From positions 1-54,561 of the forward strand of contig CAMBDY010000014.1 of assembly GCA_945865525.1 (NCBI GenBank): DNA of 54,561 nucleotides. The letters are read 5' to 3'. A program made the position numbers and the translations under genes. This document shows, in pieces, positions 30,258-41,305 of this stretch; position 1 is the stretch's first letter; every line of letters starts with the position of its first letter. The notes under the pieces were generated by a model that searched no databases, had not been told where the DNA came from, and saw only the letters and a list, made by a program, of their open reading frames with translations. This DNA comes from Nitrospira lenta (GTDB lineage Bacteria; Nitrospirota; Nitrospiria; Nitrospirales; Nitrospiraceae).

Positions 30258-31142
30258 CTAATACCCCAACTCCATGAGGGCGTGCTCATCTTCACGCCAC
30301 GCTTCCCGCACTTTCACCCACAACTGAAGAAACACTTTCATCTCAAAGATCGCTTCGAGTTCCTTCCGCGCCTCAGTCCCAATCTCCTTGAGTCGCTCTC
30401 CGTGCTTCCCGATCAGAATCATCTTGTGCGACTCGCGCTCGACCAGTATCGTCGCACTAATGCGAGCCAGCTTCCCCTCCTCCACAAAGGCATCGATCTC
30501 TACGGCCACGGAATAGGGCACTTCTTCATAGGTCTGGAGCAAAATCTTCTCGCGAATCATCTCGGCGGCCAAGGTCCGCATCGACTGATCGGTCACGGTG
30601 TCTTCTCCATAGCCTGCATCCCCTTCCGGGAGATGAGCCACAGTGACGGACAAGAGACGATCGACATTGTCGCCGATTTCAGCCGACACCGGTACCACCT
30701 CCGTCCAGGCGAAAAGCCGCGCGTAGTTCTCCATCACCGGCAGCAACTTGAGCTTATTGACCAAGTCCACCTTATTCAATACGAGAATCACCGGGCGCGG
30801 ACGCTTTCGAATTGCTCCCTTCACATGATCGAGCACCAACAGATCACCCGGACCGGGCGAGCTTGTCGTGTCCATCAACACATACAAGACATCCGCCTCC
30901 TCCAGCGTCTCAACCGTAGTGCGAACCATACGGCGATTCAGCAGATGTTGCGGCTTGTGCAGCCCCGGCGTATCGAGCAAAGCAATCTGTGCACCAGGCG
31001 TATGCACGACCCCCAGGATTCTCGTCCTCGTTGTTTGCGGCTTGTCCGAGACGATGGCCACTTTCTGCTTGAGCAGCTGATTGAGCAAGGTTGACTTGCC
31101 GACGTTCGGTCGGCCAATGAGTGCGACTGTACCAAACTTCAT
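30258..31142 (-). CDS. era: GTPase Era
   Basis: 294 aa. G-domain motifs: GRPNVGKSTLLNQLL (P-loop), DTPGLHKPQHLLNRRM (G3) and LNKVDL (G4), followed by a C-terminal KH RNA-binding domain with ILIGKHGERLKEIGTEARKELE. It assists 16S rRNA maturation and 30S assembly. It starts 7 bases after ftsB. Confidence 0.96.
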   Translation of the reverse strand: MKFGTVALIGRPNVGKSTLLNQLLKQKVAIVSDKPQTTRTRILGVVHTPGAQIALLDTPGLHKPQHLLNRRMVRTTVETLEEADVLYVLMDTTSSPGPGDLLVLDHVKGAIRKRPRPVILVLNKVDLVNKLKLLPVMENYARLFAWTEVVPVSAEIGDNVDRLLSVTVAHLPEGDAGYGEDTVTDQSMRTLAAEMIREKILLQTYEEVPYSVAVEIDAFVEEGKLARISATILVERESHKMILIGKHGERLKEIGTEARKELEAIFEMKVFLQLWVKVREAWREDEHALMELGY

Positions 31143-31149
31143 GATGCAA

Positions 31150-31500
31150 CTACGGACGAGGCCGCTCCTGTGATGGTGCAGGAATCAATTGATAGACGGT
31201 TTCACCTTTGCGAACATAGCCGAGTTGCTCTCGTGCTAACTTTTCGATCTTGGTGGGGTCGCGTTCTAAGCGATCGATCTCCCCCCGTAGCGTGCGAATC
31301 GTCTGTTGCAGCTCTTGAAGATCAAGGCCCAACTGTTGCGCGTGATCACGCATGGAGAAATACCGCGGCAGGCCCATATCCCCAAACACCAACGCGACCA
31401 GCAGCAACAGGCAGGCGGCGGCTCCGGCATAATGCACGCCCGTCACCATGCGGCGCTGCCAGTCAAGCCAATGCCTGCCTCTGTTCTGCTTAATGATCAT
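31150..31500 (-). CDS. ftsB: FtsB/DivIC-like septum formation initiator
   Basis: 116 aa. One membrane segment (about residues 25-42), then a coiled coil (LGLDLQELQQTIRTLRGEIDRLERDP) and the family-typical IEKLAREQLGYVRKGETVYQL. It would bridge FtsL and FtsQ in the divisome. Its place just downstream of eno is the common genomic arrangement for ftsB. Confidence 0.88.
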   Translation of the reverse strand: MIIKQNRGRHWLDWQRRMVTGVHYAGAAACLLLLVALVFGDMGLPRYFSMRDHAQQLGLDLQELQQTIRTLRGEIDRLERDPTKIEKLAREQLGYVRKGETVYQLIPAPSQERPRP

Positions 31501-31520
31501 CGTCGTTCGCGCCTCATCTA

Positions 31521-32819
<1,299 letters not shown>

Positions 32820-32926
32820 TTATGACTGGTCACTCTCAGGGATGGGCGGGGCTGTCTTCGGCTGCGTGCATCCCACGAGGGCCTTCGGCGACCATGCGTT
32901 ACACGAGCAAGACAAGCACCGCTGCC

Positions 32927-34363
32927 TCATCCCACCAACTTCTTCTTTAATAGCTCATTCACCTTCCCAGGATTCGCCGTACCGCTGGACGACTTCATCA
33001 CCTGCCCGACCAGAAATCCCAGCACCTGCTGTTTGCCCTCTTTAAACTGCGCCACCTGCGACGGATACTTGGCCAGTACCGCTACAATGATCTGATCAAG
33101 CGCCCCTTCGTCAGAGACTTGCACGAGACCCTTCTCCTGAACAATCTGTTCGGGCGTCTTCCCGCTGCGATAAACTTCAGGGAAAATCTCGCGCGCGACC
33201 TTCAAACTGATCGTCCCTTGCTCAACCAACTGCAACAAACTCACCAGCCGTTCCGGCGAAACCGGCGAGACACTTGCATCGATTCCTGAGTTATTTAACT
33301 CCCTAGTGAGCTCCCCCATCACCCAATTGCTCACGGTCTTGGGCTGACTGAAGAGCTTCACCGCTGCCTCAAAGTAATCAGCCACCCCCCTCGACACCGT
33401 CAACACACCCGCATCGTACTCAGATAGGGCAAATTCGCTGATGAATCGCTGAAGCCTGGCGGCAGGCAGTTCCGTCACCTGCTTGCGGCAGCTCTCAATC
33501 CAGTCCCGATCCAGCTTAAGCGGTACCAGATCGGGGTCGGGAAAGTAGCGATAGTCGTGCGCCTCTTCCTTCGAGCGCATCACCGCCGTCTCGCCGCGAT
33601 CGAGATTCCAGAGCCTGGTCTCCTGATTGATCTTTCCCCCCTCGCTCAACACCTTTGTCTGGCGCTTAATCTCGTACTCAATGGCATCTTTGACGAACTT
33701 GAACGAATTGATGTTTTTCAGCTCGACCTTGGTGCCGAATTCCTTCTGGCCCACTGGGCGGAGCGAAAGGTTCGGCTCGCAGCGGAAGCTCCCCTCATCC
33801 ATATTGCCGTCACAGACTTCGAGATACATAAGCACATCACGAAGACTCTTCAAGTAGGCTACGACTTCATCAGCCGACCGGAGATCTGGCTCTGTCACAA
33901 TTTCCAGCAGCGGCGTGCCAGCCCGATTGAAATCAACGAGGCTGCCATTGGCGCCGGCCACATGAACGCTCTTCCCGGCATCTTCTTCCAGATGGGCGCG
34001 CCGAATCCGAACGCGTCTGAGCTTGCCGTCAGCTGGGGTAGTCTCGACCCAGCCATGTTCGCAGATCGGCTCTTCATATTGCGAAATCTGATAGCCCTTA
34101 GGCAGGTCCGGATAGAAGTAGTTCTTGCGCGCAAAAAGATTGTTGGCCGCAATGGTGCAATTGAGTGCCAGCCCGGCCCGCACCGCCATCTCGACCGCGG
34201 CCCGATTGATCACCGGCAATGTGCCGGGAAGTCCTAGACAGAGGGGACAGGTCTGACTATTGGCCGTCAGTCCGAATTGCGTCCCGCATCCGCAAAACAG
34301 TTTGGACTTCGCCCGCAACTGTGCATGCACTTCCACTCCGATGACGACTTCGTAGGTCATCAT
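32927..34363 (-). CDS. gatB: Asp/Glu-tRNA amidotransferase subunit B
   Basis: 478 aa. It recognises the misacylated tRNA and phosphorylates the carboxyl group. [20 protein letters not shown] and [16 protein letters not shown] contain the zinc cysteines; [18 protein letters not shown] is the GatB signature; the C-terminal YqeY-like domain is complete. It begins right after the DUF948 stop (TAA ATG ATG). Confidence 0.96.
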   Translation of the reverse strand: MMTYEVVIGVEVHAQLRAKSKLFCGCGTQFGLTANSQTCPLCLGLPGTLPVINRAAVEMAVRAGLALNCTIAANNLFARKNYFYPDLPKGYQISQYEEPICEHGWVETTPADGKLRRVRIRRAHLEEDAGKSVHVAGANGSLVDFNRAGTPLLEIVTEPDLRSADEVVAYLKSLRDVLMYLEVCDGNMDEGSFRCEPNLSLRPVGQKEFGTKVELKNINSFKFVKDAIEYEIKRQTKVLSEGGKINQETRLWNLDRGETAVMRSKEEAHDYRYFPDPDLVPLKLDRDWIESCRKQVTELPAARLQRFISEFALSEYDAGVLTVSRGVADYFEAAVKLFSQPKTVSNWVMGELTRELNNSGIDASVSPVSPERLVSLLQLVEQGTISLKVAREIFPEVYRSGKTPEQIVQEKGLVQVSDEGALDQIIVAVLAKYPSQVAQFKEGKQQVLGFLVGQVMKSSSGTANPGKVNELLKKKLVG

Positions 34364-34825
34364 TTAGCTGCGTTCCTCTCCACGGAATCGATCCCGCTTA
34401 CGACGCATCGCCTCACGCCCGGCGTCGAACACCTCGCGTAAGACCGTTTTCTTCGAGTCCGCAAATTCCTTTCCTTCTTCCACAACCTCTCCCACCGCGT
34501 CACCTGCGCGGCTTGCCAGATCTCGCAAATTGTCTTCTGCACGACGGGCATAGCCCCGCAGCTGCTCACGCGACTCGCGTCCGGCCTGCAAAAGGACGGC
34601 TGCATGCTCGACTCCCTCGCGGGTCTGCTCCGCTAGGCCATTGAGGTTGTGACTCATTGCCCGAAGCTCGCTGATCAAGGATGGCAACTCCTGATTCATG
34701 GTCGCCAGCAGCTGTTCGGACTCCGCCATGGTCTTACGAATCTGAATCAGCACCGACACGAGATAGCTCACCAACACCGCAAACGCGAGCACCGCGAGCA
34801 GGACAGTCATTTCAATGATCGTCAT
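34364..34825 (-). CDS. DUF948-like membrane-anchored coiled-coil protein
   Basis: 153 aa. One N-terminal membrane helix (residues 4-27) followed by long amphipathic helices rich in Glu, Arg and Ala, and a basic tail (AMRRKRDRFRGEERS). This matches the DUF948 pattern, a family of unknown function. It is wedged between gatA and gatB and adjoins gatB with no spacer. Confidence 0.7.
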   Translation of the reverse strand: MTIIEMTVLLAVLAFAVLVSYLVSVLIQIRKTMAESEQLLATMNQELPSLISELRAMSHNLNGLAEQTREGVEHAAVLLQAGRESREQLRGYARRAEDNLRDLASRAGDAVGEVVEEGKEFADSKKTVLREVFDAGREAMRRKRDRFRGEERS

Positions 34826-34840
34826 CAGCGCCTCCCCAGC

Positions 34841-34872
34841 ACGTGAAACGTCAGACGTGATACGTCAAACGT
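34841..34872. repeat. 7-bp tandem repeat (ACGTSAN), 4.6 units
   Basis: ACGT recurs at 34841, 34848, 34855, 34862 and 34869, exactly every 7 bases, with units ACGTGAA, ACGTCAG, ACGTGAT and ACGTCAA. It lies in the spacer between gatA and the DUF948 gene. Two units of the same type start the nxrA-nxrB spacer. Confidence 0.8.
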
Positions 34873-34940
34873 AGAGGAGCTGGCCCACGACCTCTGCACG
34901 ATCCTACTTTTCACTCTTCACCTTGTGCCTTTCACTACTG

Positions 34941-36407
34941 CTACCGTATCATCGGCTTCTTCGTCCGCCATTGCGTGCTCTGTTCGTAGGCATAGGCCGC
35001 CCGTAAAAGCGTGTCCTCCTCGAAAGGTCGCCCGATCAGCTGCAATCCAATCGGCAGGCCTGTCTGACTAAAGCCACACGGTAGCGAAATCGCTGGCACC
35101 CCGGCCAAGTTCACCGAAATGGTGAAAATATCGGACAAATACATCTCCAGTGGATCTTGGCTCTTCGTGCCGAACTGAAATGCCGGTGTGGGCGTCACAG
35201 GCGTTACAATCAGATCGACCTCATGAAAGGCTTCATCGAAATCCTGCCGAATCAAAGTACGCACTGCCTGTGCCTTCCCGTAATAGGCATCGTAATACCC
35301 AGCGCTAAGCACATAGGTCCCCAGCATGATCCGGCGCTTCACTTCTGGCCCAAACCCTTCCTGCCTCGTCTTCATATACAGATCAAGCAGGTCCTTTGTT
35401 TCTTTGGCGCGCAGTCCGAACTTCACACCGTCGTACCGGGCGAGATTTGAGCTGGCTTCAGCCGTCGCAATGACATAGTAGGTCGCGACTGCTGCCGCCG
35501 TCCGCGGCAACTGGATTTCTTTAATCGTCCCTCCTAGCGCTTTCAGCTCCTCGATTGCCGCCCGCACGGCCTGTTCCACGTCCGGGTCCAACCCCTCAGC
35601 AAAAAACTCGGCCGGCACCCCGACCTTGAGCTTCTTGAGATCTTTCTTTTTCAAAGCCTTCATATAGTCCGAGACCGGAACATCGGCGGACGTCGAATCC
35701 AACGGATCTTGGCCGGCAATGGCACCGAGAAGAAAGGCCGCGTCCGTCACATCTTTCGTGATCGGCCCGATTTGATCGAGCGAAGACGCAAACGCGATGA
35801 GCCCATACCGGGAGACCCGCCCATAGGTCGGCTTAAGTCCGACTACTCCACAAAATGCTGCGGGCTGGCGGATCGACCCGCCCGTATCAGACCCCAAGGC
35901 CGCCGCACATTCATCTGCCGCCACCGCAGCGGCAGAACCTCCGCTGGACCCTCCTGGCACACACTGCAGATTCCAGGGGTTGCGACTGGGTCCAAAGGCA
36001 GAGTTCTCGGTGGATGAGCCCATTGCGAATTCATCAAGGTTGGTCTTACCAAGAAGCAAGTATCCCTGCTCGCGCAACTTCGCAATGACGGTCGCATCGT
36101 AGGGCGGCACAAAGTTGCCGAGCATCCGTGAGGCACAAGTCGTGGTCACGCCCTCGGTGCAGATATTATCTTTGATCGCTAGGGGCATGCCCATCATCGG
36201 CGCCGTCTTCCGCCAGCCTTTTAGAGACGCATCAAGCGCGCTCGCCTGTGCCGTTACCGCGTCTTTATCCTGCGTGATGTAGGCCTTCACCTTGGACTCC
36301 ACCTGACCAATCCGCAACCCGTAGGCGCGCACAATCTCCGTCGCCGTGACTTCCCCGGCGGTGAATTTCGTATGGAGCTCATAGAGCGTGAGTTTATGAA
36401 TCGACAT
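34941..36407 (-). CDS. gatA: Asp/Glu-tRNA amidotransferase subunit A
   Basis: 488 aa amidase that releases ammonia from glutamine for transamidation. The Ser-cisSer-Lys triad is visible in [13 protein letters not shown] (Lys), [21 protein letters not shown] (cis-Ser) and [16 protein letters not shown] (nucleophile Ser). Its ATG shares the A of the panD stop (TGATG), so translation is probably coupled. Confidence 0.97.
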   Translation of the reverse strand: MSIHKLTLYELHTKFTAGEVTATEIVRAYGLRIGQVESKVKAYITQDKDAVTAQASALDASLKGWRKTAPMMGMPLAIKDNICTEGVTTTCASRMLGNFVPPYDATVIAKLREQGYLLLGKTNLDEFAMGSSTENSAFGPSRNPWNLQCVPGGSSGGSAAAVAADECAAALGSDTGGSIRQPAAFCGVVGLKPTYGRVSRYGLIAFASSLDQIGPITKDVTDAAFLLGAIAGQDPLDSTSADVPVSDYMKALKKKDLKKLKVGVPAEFFAEGLDPDVEQAVRAAIEELKALGGTIKEIQLPRTAAAVATYYVIATAEASSNLARYDGVKFGLRAKETKDLLDLYMKTRQEGFGPEVKRRIMLGTYVLSAGYYDAYYGKAQAVRTLIRQDFDEAFHEVDLIVTPVTPTPAFQFGTKSQDPLEMYLSDIFTISVNLAGVPAISLPCGFSQTGLPIGLQLIGRPFEEDTLLRAAYAYEQSTQWRTKKPMIR

Positions 36408-36772
36408 CAGCGCTTCGTCTTCCCTAGCACCATCTGGTTCTTCTCATTCACTTGGATGATCTTGGGCGCATGCCGGGTGATTTCTTCTTCCGAGTAATAC
36501 TCGTAACAGAAAATGATAATCTGATCGCGTACCGCGCCCTTCCGCGCCGTCGGCCCATTGAGAATGATTTCGCCCGCGCCACGCTTGCCCGCCATCGCAT
36601 AGGTCATAAATCGCTCGCCGTTATTCAGATTGGAACAGACGATTGCTTCATAGGGCAAAATTCCCGCTGCTTCCATCAGGTTTTCATCGATCGTGAGGCT
36701 ACCTTCATAATCGAGACAGGAATCTGTGACCGTGGCCCGATGAATTTTCGAACGCAACATTTGCCTGAGCAT
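36407..36772 (-). CDS. panD: Aspartate 1-decarboxylase
   Basis: 121 aa pyruvoyl enzyme making beta-alanine for pantothenate and CoA. The self-cleavage site Gly24-Ser25 lies in [26 protein letters not shown] and [20 protein letters not shown] are family motifs. The gene lies between gatC and gatA and overlaps gatA by one base, so it is inserted in the tRNA amidotransferase cluster. Confidence 0.95.
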   Translation of the reverse strand: MLRQMLRSKIHRATVTDSCLDYEGSLTIDENLMEAAGILPYEAIVCSNLNNGERFMTYAMAGKRGAGEIILNGPTARKGAVRDQIIIFCYEYYSEEEITRHAPKIIQVNEKNQMVLGKTKR

Positions 36773-36791
36773 TCACACCTCGCTTACTGAC

Positions 36792-37094
36792 TTAAAGGGG
36801 TTGGCGATCTTCAATAATTTTGGGTACCACAAAAAACCCGTCCGCTGACTCCGGCGCATTGGCCACCGCCCGCTCCACGGGTAGAGACGGCCTCGGCTCA
36901 TCAGGGCGGAACACATTAACTTGCCCCAATACCGTGGCTGTGAGCTCAACACCGGTCGTGTCGTACTCCCTCAACGTCTCCACATGCGTAAGGATCTGGC
37001 TCAGCTGCGTCGCAAAGGCTGCCTTCTCGTTCTCCGTCAACTCCAGCCGCGCCAACTTCGCAACCTTTTCCACGTCCTGTTTTGTAATTTCCAC
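36792..37094 (-). CDS. gatC: Asp/Glu-tRNA amidotransferase subunit C
   Basis: 100 aa small subunit that stabilises GatAB. VEITKQDVEKVAKLARLELTENE is the classical N-terminus. I choose GTG 37094 because AGGAAGG lies just upstream; the in-frame ATG 37133 has no ribosome site and would add 13 atypical residues. The conserved C-terminal segment with LRPDEP-like FRPDEPRPSL is present. Confidence 0.92.
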   Translation of the reverse strand: MEITKQDVEKVAKLARLELTENEKAAFATQLSQILTHVETLREYDTTGVELTATVLGQVNVFRPDEPRPSLPVERAVANAPESADGFFVVPKIIEDRQPL

Positions 37095-37139
37095 GCGTCG
37101 CCTTCCTCTCGATCTTGAAAAATCTTCATCCACGGGTGC

Positions 37140-38969
37140 TCATTCGACGGTTACGCTTTTTGCCAAATTTCGTGGCTGATCCACATCCGTACTGCGCAAC
37201 ACCGCGACATGATAAGCAAAGAGCTGCAATGGAATCGTAAATAAAATCGGCGACAGCAAGGGATGGGTATCAGGAATCGTGAACACCGCATCAGCGATCT
37301 TCCCCAGCTCCCGTTCGCCTTCCGCCACGAACGCCACGACTGGTGCATACCGCGCCTTCACTTCCATCAGATTACTCACGGTTTTTTCGTACAACCGGTC
37401 CTTGGGCGCCAACACGACTACCGGCATGTCTTTATCGATCAGCGCAATTGGACCATGCTTCATTTCCCCCGCGGCATACCCTTCGGCATGGATATAGGAT
37501 ACTTCTTTCAACTTCAACGCGCCTTCGAGCGCGATCGGATAGTTGATCCCGCGCCCGAGGAACAAGAAATTCCGTTTCTTATAATAGCGCTTCGCAATCG
37601 CCACAATCTCCGCCTCGCGACCGAGCACCTGCTCGACCAACACTGGGAGCCGGACGAGACGATCAAGCCAGGCCTTCCCGTCCGCAACAGTCAGGGTTCT
37701 GCGCACACGCCCTAAATGCAGCGCCAACATGTAGAGTGCGGTGAGCTGCGCCGTGAAGGCCTTGGTCGAGGCGACGCCGATCTCCGGTCCGCAATGCGTA
37801 TAGAAAACTCCGTCCGATTCGCGGGCGAGCGTACTGCCCACCACGTTCACAATCGAGACGACCCGCGCGCCCTTCTCCTTCGCTTCACGCGCGGCAGCCA
37901 ACGTGTCCGCCGTCTCGCCTGACTGCGAAATCGTGATCACGAGATCATCTTTCTCGACCAGCGGATCGCGGTAGCGGAACTCGCTGGCGATATCCACCTG
38001 CACCGGCGTGCGCACCATTTCCTCCAACAGATATTTTCCCACGAGCCCCGCATGCCACGAGGTCCCACAGGCCACGATCCAGATCCGTCCAACTGCCGCA
38101 AACTCTTTTGGTGTCAAGCCGATGTCTGGAAGGTCTGCCTCGCCGAGCTCATACGAATACCGCCCGCGCATCGTATCGAGAATCGTCTGTGGCTGCTCGT
38201 GAATCTCCTTCAACATGAAGTGTGGAAACCCACCCTTTTCTACTGCGGAGGCATCCCAGGTGATCTTCGTTAATTTCCGTTTCACCGCATGGCCCTCGCT
38301 ATCGGTGACGTGAAGGCTGGCCCCCGTGACGACCGCCACATCCCCCTCTTCCAGATAGGTCACCTCACGGGTATGGGCAAGCATCGCCATGACGTCGGAA
38401 GCAACGAACGACGCTGTAGCCGTTCGCCCCACGACCAGCGGACACCCAGCGCGTGCGGCGATCATCGTTCCTGGTTCCCGTTCCGACATGACGACCAGCG
38501 CATAACTGCCGCGCACGTCCTTGGTCGCCACGCGCACCGCCTCGGCCAGCTTCACGCCAGGCTGAAAATATTTGTCGATCAGGTGCGCGACCACTTCCGT
38601 ATCCGTTTCTGAATCAAATTTATACCCCTCACGCTCTAATTGCTGCTTCAACGGCTGGTAGTTTTCGATAATGCCGTTGTGCACGAGCACGCAGCCTTTG
38701 GAGCGGTGAGGGTGAGCGTTTTGCTCCGACGGCTTCCCGTGCGTCGCCCAGCGCGTGTGACCAATCCCCACGGTACCGCTGAGCACTTTCTCCTTAAGCG
38801 ACTTCTGCAGATTAGCTAGCTTACCGACGCTGCGTCGGACCTCAATCGTCACGCCGTGCAGCACCGCGACGCCGGCGGAGTCGTACCCGCGATACTCCAA
38901 CTTGGCCAGGCCGCCGATAAGAATCGGCACCGCCTCCTGATCCCCCACATAACCAACGATTCCACACAT
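37140..38969 (-). CDS. glmS: Glutamine-fructose-6-phosphate aminotransferase
   Basis: 609 aa. Makes glucosamine-6-phosphate, first step to UDP-GlcNAc. The catalytic Cys follows the initiator Met (MCGIVGYVGD); the N-terminal half is a class II glutaminase and the C-terminal half has two SIS domains (TISQSGETADTLAAAREAKEKG; CGPEIGVASTKAFTAQL) ending LAKSVTVE. It follows glmU by 9 bases. There is no room for a glmS ribozyme in the spacer. Confidence 0.97.
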   Translation of the reverse strand: MCGIVGYVGDQEAVPILIGGLAKLEYRGYDSAGVAVLHGVTIEVRRSVGKLANLQKSLKEKVLSGTVGIGHTRWATHGKPSEQNAHPHRSKGCVLVHNGIIENYQPLKQQLEREGYKFDSETDTEVVAHLIDKYFQPGVKLAEAVRVATKDVRGSYALVVMSEREPGTMIAARAGCPLVVGRTATASFVASDVMAMLAHTREVTYLEEGDVAVVTGASLHVTDSEGHAVKRKLTKITWDASAVEKGGFPHFMLKEIHEQPQTILDTMRGRYSYELGEADLPDIGLTPKEFAAVGRIWIVACGTSWHAGLVGKYLLEEMVRTPVQVDIASEFRYRDPLVEKDDLVITISQSGETADTLAAAREAKEKGARVVSIVNVVGSTLARESDGVFYTHCGPEIGVASTKAFTAQLTALYMLALHLGRVRRTLTVADGKAWLDRLVRLPVLVEQVLGREAEIVAIAKRYYKKRNFLFLGRGINYPIALEGALKLKEVSYIHAEGYAAGEMKHGPIALIDKDMPVVVLAPKDRLYEKTVSNLMEVKARYAPVVAFVAEGERELGKIADAVFTIPDTHPLLSPILFTIPLQLFAYHVAVLRSTDVDQPRNLAKSVTVE

Positions 38970-38978
38970 ACGCGCTGC

Positions 38979-40526
38979 CTATCTCCGCTTTTTCGATTGG
39001 CTTGTCGCGAGCTTCTTCGCCGCCTTGCCCGGTACTGCAGTCGCTAAGGCGCGACGGCGCGAGGCCCATCCAGCACGATTCACTTGCATCACCCGCGCAA
39101 TCGCTAATGCATGCGCTGGCACATCCTCTGTCACCGTGGTGCCAGCTGCGATGACAGCGCCTTCGCCCACCGTGACCGGCGCAATCAACTGGGTATCGCT
39201 CCCGAGAAAAACCCCATCGCCAATGACCGTCTGAAACTTCCGCGACCCATCGTAATTACAGGTGATGGTGCCGGCGCCGATATTGACCCCGTTCCCGATC
39301 TTCGCATCCCCCAGATAGCTCAGGTGGTTCGCCTGCGAGCCTTCGCCCAACTCGGCGTTCTTCATCTCGACAAAGTTCCCGACCTTCGCTTTCTTCCGCA
39401 CCACCACACCGGGCCGCAGATGCACGAAGGGGCCGAGGCGCGCCTCGGCTTCAACCTGCGAGTCAGTACACACACAGTGATCCAAAATCTCCACTCTGTT
39501 GCCGACGGTGCAATCCGTTAATCGCGTATGGGAACGTAGCCGGCACTCTTCTCCGATGACCGTCGTCCCTTCGAGCGTCACGTTAGGATAGAGCACCGTG
39601 TCTTTCCCGATCCTGACGGTCGCGTCAATCCAGGTTGAGGCAGGATCGAGCATTGTCACCCCCGCATCCAGCCACCGATCTCGGATCTGCCATCGCACCA
39701 CCTGTTCCGCCTCGGCAAGCTGCCGTCTCGTGTTCACACCCAGTCCCTCATCAGGATCGTCGAGCACGACCGCTGCGATACGCCCGCCGGCCCGGGCCGC
39801 GAGCCTCACGATATCCGTCAAATAATATTCCCCCTGCGCATTACTGGGGGCGAGTTTTGCCAGCGCACTAAAGAGAAACTCTCCGTCAACCACATAGGTG
39901 CCCACGTTCATTTCGTGGATCGCGCGCTCCGCTTCAGTAGCGTCACGATCCTCGACGATGCGAACGACACTCCGGTCGGCTGACGGCGCACGAACAACCC
40001 GCCCATAGCCACTCGCGTCATCCAGCTCGGCAGTCAGCAAGGTCACGGTCGCACGCGCTGTTTCATGTACGCGCAGAAGTTCACGGACGGTTTTTTCCTG
40101 GAGCAGCGGCGTATCGCCGTTTAGAATCAAATAGCGGGATGGCGCGCCGCGCTTGCCCACTCCAAACACTGGGCGGCTCTGCAACACCGCATGGCCCGTG
40201 CCCAGTTGCTTGCGCTGCTCGACGATCAACACGCGCGCGCCGCGCGGACCCGACACCGCCCGATCGATTGCCGCTCGAACCTGCTCTGCCTGATGGCCGA
40301 CCACCACCGCCACAGGCGCTCCTGCGACGCGCAATCCAAGCTCAACCGCATAGAGCACCATCGCCTGCCCTGCCACCGGATGCAGCATCTTCGCCTGCCT
40401 TGAATGCATCCGTTTGCCCAAGCCTGCCGCCATCACGACCACCGCAAGACCGGTAATCTTCCCCCGTCGGTCTGACCCGGCCGGCTTCTTCACCGTTGTA
40501 ACTGCAGTCGTGCGTGAGCGGCTCAT
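38979..40526 (-). CDS. glmU: Bifunctional GlmU: N-acetyltransferase / uridylyltransferase
   Basis: 515 aa. N-terminal nucleotidyltransferase (VVVMAAGLGKRMHSRQAKMLHP; LILNGDTPLL) and C-terminal left-handed beta-helix acetyltransferase with NHLSYLGDAKIGNGVNIGAGTITCNYDG. Together they convert GlcN-1-P to UDP-GlcNAc. It is longer than the usual 450-460 aa because of about 25 extra basic residues at the N-terminus and an Ala/Lys-rich C-terminal tail. The start overlaps the DUF502 stop by 4 bases (ATGA). Confidence 0.95.
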   Translation of the reverse strand: MSRSRTTAVTTVKKPAGSDRRGKITGLAVVVMAAGLGKRMHSRQAKMLHPVAGQAMVLYAVELGLRVAGAPVAVVVGHQAEQVRAAIDRAVSGPRGARVLIVEQRKQLGTGHAVLQSRPVFGVGKRGAPSRYLILNGDTPLLQEKTVRELLRVHETARATVTLLTAELDDASGYGRVVRAPSADRSVVRIVEDRDATEAERAIHEMNVGTYVVDGEFLFSALAKLAPSNAQGEYYLTDIVRLAARAGGRIAAVVLDDPDEGLGVNTRRQLAEAEQVVRWQIRDRWLDAGVTMLDPASTWIDATVRIGKDTVLYPNVTLEGTTVIGEECRLRSHTRLTDCTVGNRVEILDHCVCTDSQVEAEARLGPFVHLRPGVVVRKKAKVGNFVEMKNAELGEGSQANHLSYLGDAKIGNGVNIGAGTITCNYDGSRKFQTVIGDGVFLGSDTQLIAPVTVGEGAVIAAGTTVTEDVPAHALAIARVMQVNRAGWASRRRALATAVPGKAAKKLATSQSKKRR

Positions 40527-41191
40527 CCAATCGGCACTCCGGCTTCAGGCTGTTGGACCATGCGCTGCTTCGTTGCGGCCATCACGGCCGAGGAGAGGGC
40601 CGTCGAGGGTGAACAAAGCCCGCCCGAGACAATGAGCTTCATCGCCTCTTCGACACTCATATCGATAGCAGCAACTTCATGCTCCGGCACCAGAAGGAAA
40701 TAGCCGGACGTCGGATTCGGCGACGTCGGCACATAGACATGGATCAAGGGCTCCCGTGCGAGATCCTGCACCGCTCCTTTTGTCGTACCGGTCACAAAGG
40801 CAAAACAATAGTAGCCATTCTTCGGAAACTGAATCAGCACGACGCGGCTGTAGGAGGGGTGGTCGGAGAAGGACAAAATGTCCATCATGGATTTCAAGGT
40901 GGAGTAAATCCCCCGCACAAGCGGCACACGATTCAAGCAGCCCTCCCACCACTTCACGATTTGCTTGCCGATGAAGTTCGTGGCAAAAAGCCCGGTCACC
41001 AGCACCAACAGAATCAACGACAGAATCCCCACTCCCGGCACATAATGACGCGGCACCACCTGGACTAGAAGGTCGCCCAAAATTCCATCCACCGCCACGA
41101 AAAGAGTCTTCAAAATAAGGGCAGTTCCCCACAGGGGGATAATCACGAGCAGGCCTGTCAGAAAGTAGCGTTTTAGCAAGGTTTTCAGCAT
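40523..41191 (-). CDS. DUF502 family membrane protein
   Basis: 222 aa. Two membrane helices (about residues 10-32 and 50-75) and a soluble domain with GIYSTLKSMMDILSF and a VPTSPNPTSGYFLLVPEHEV segment typical of DUF502, whose function is unknown. I start at ATG 41191, giving MLKTLLKRYFLTGLLVIIP; the frame is open 8 codons further. It is first in the glm-gat operon and overlaps glmU by 4 bases. Confidence 0.88.
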   Translation of the reverse strand: MLKTLLKRYFLTGLLVIIPLWGTALILKTLFVAVDGILGDLLVQVVPRHYVPGVGILSLILLVLVTGLFATNFIGKQIVKWWEGCLNRVPLVRGIYSTLKSMMDILSFSDHPSYSRVVLIQFPKNGYYCFAFVTGTTKGAVQDLAREPLIHVYVPTSPNPTSGYFLLVPEHEVAAIDMSVEEAMKLIVSGGLCSPSTALSSAVMAATKQRMVQQPEAGVPIG

Positions 41192-41218
41192 AAATAGGGG
41201 CCTGTGCGCGGCCACACT

Positions 41219-41248
41219 ATCATACAGAGAATTCTACAGGCCCCGCAA
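41219..41248 (-). promoter_or_regulatory. Promoter for the DUF502-glmU-glmS-gat operon
   Basis: On the minus strand TTGCGG (41248-41243), an 18-base spacer and TATGAT (41224-41219) lie 27 bases upstream of the DUF502 start, in the divergent spacer with tmk. Confidence 0.5.
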
Positions 41249-41305
41249 GCATTTTCTTGCTATTTTCAACAACTTGGAATACCATCCCGCCCGTTTTCTT
41301 CATCG

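Noticed and set aside
38970..38978. glmS ribozyme or riboswitch before glmS
   Set aside because: Only 9 bases separate glmU and glmS, and no conserved ribozyme core is present.
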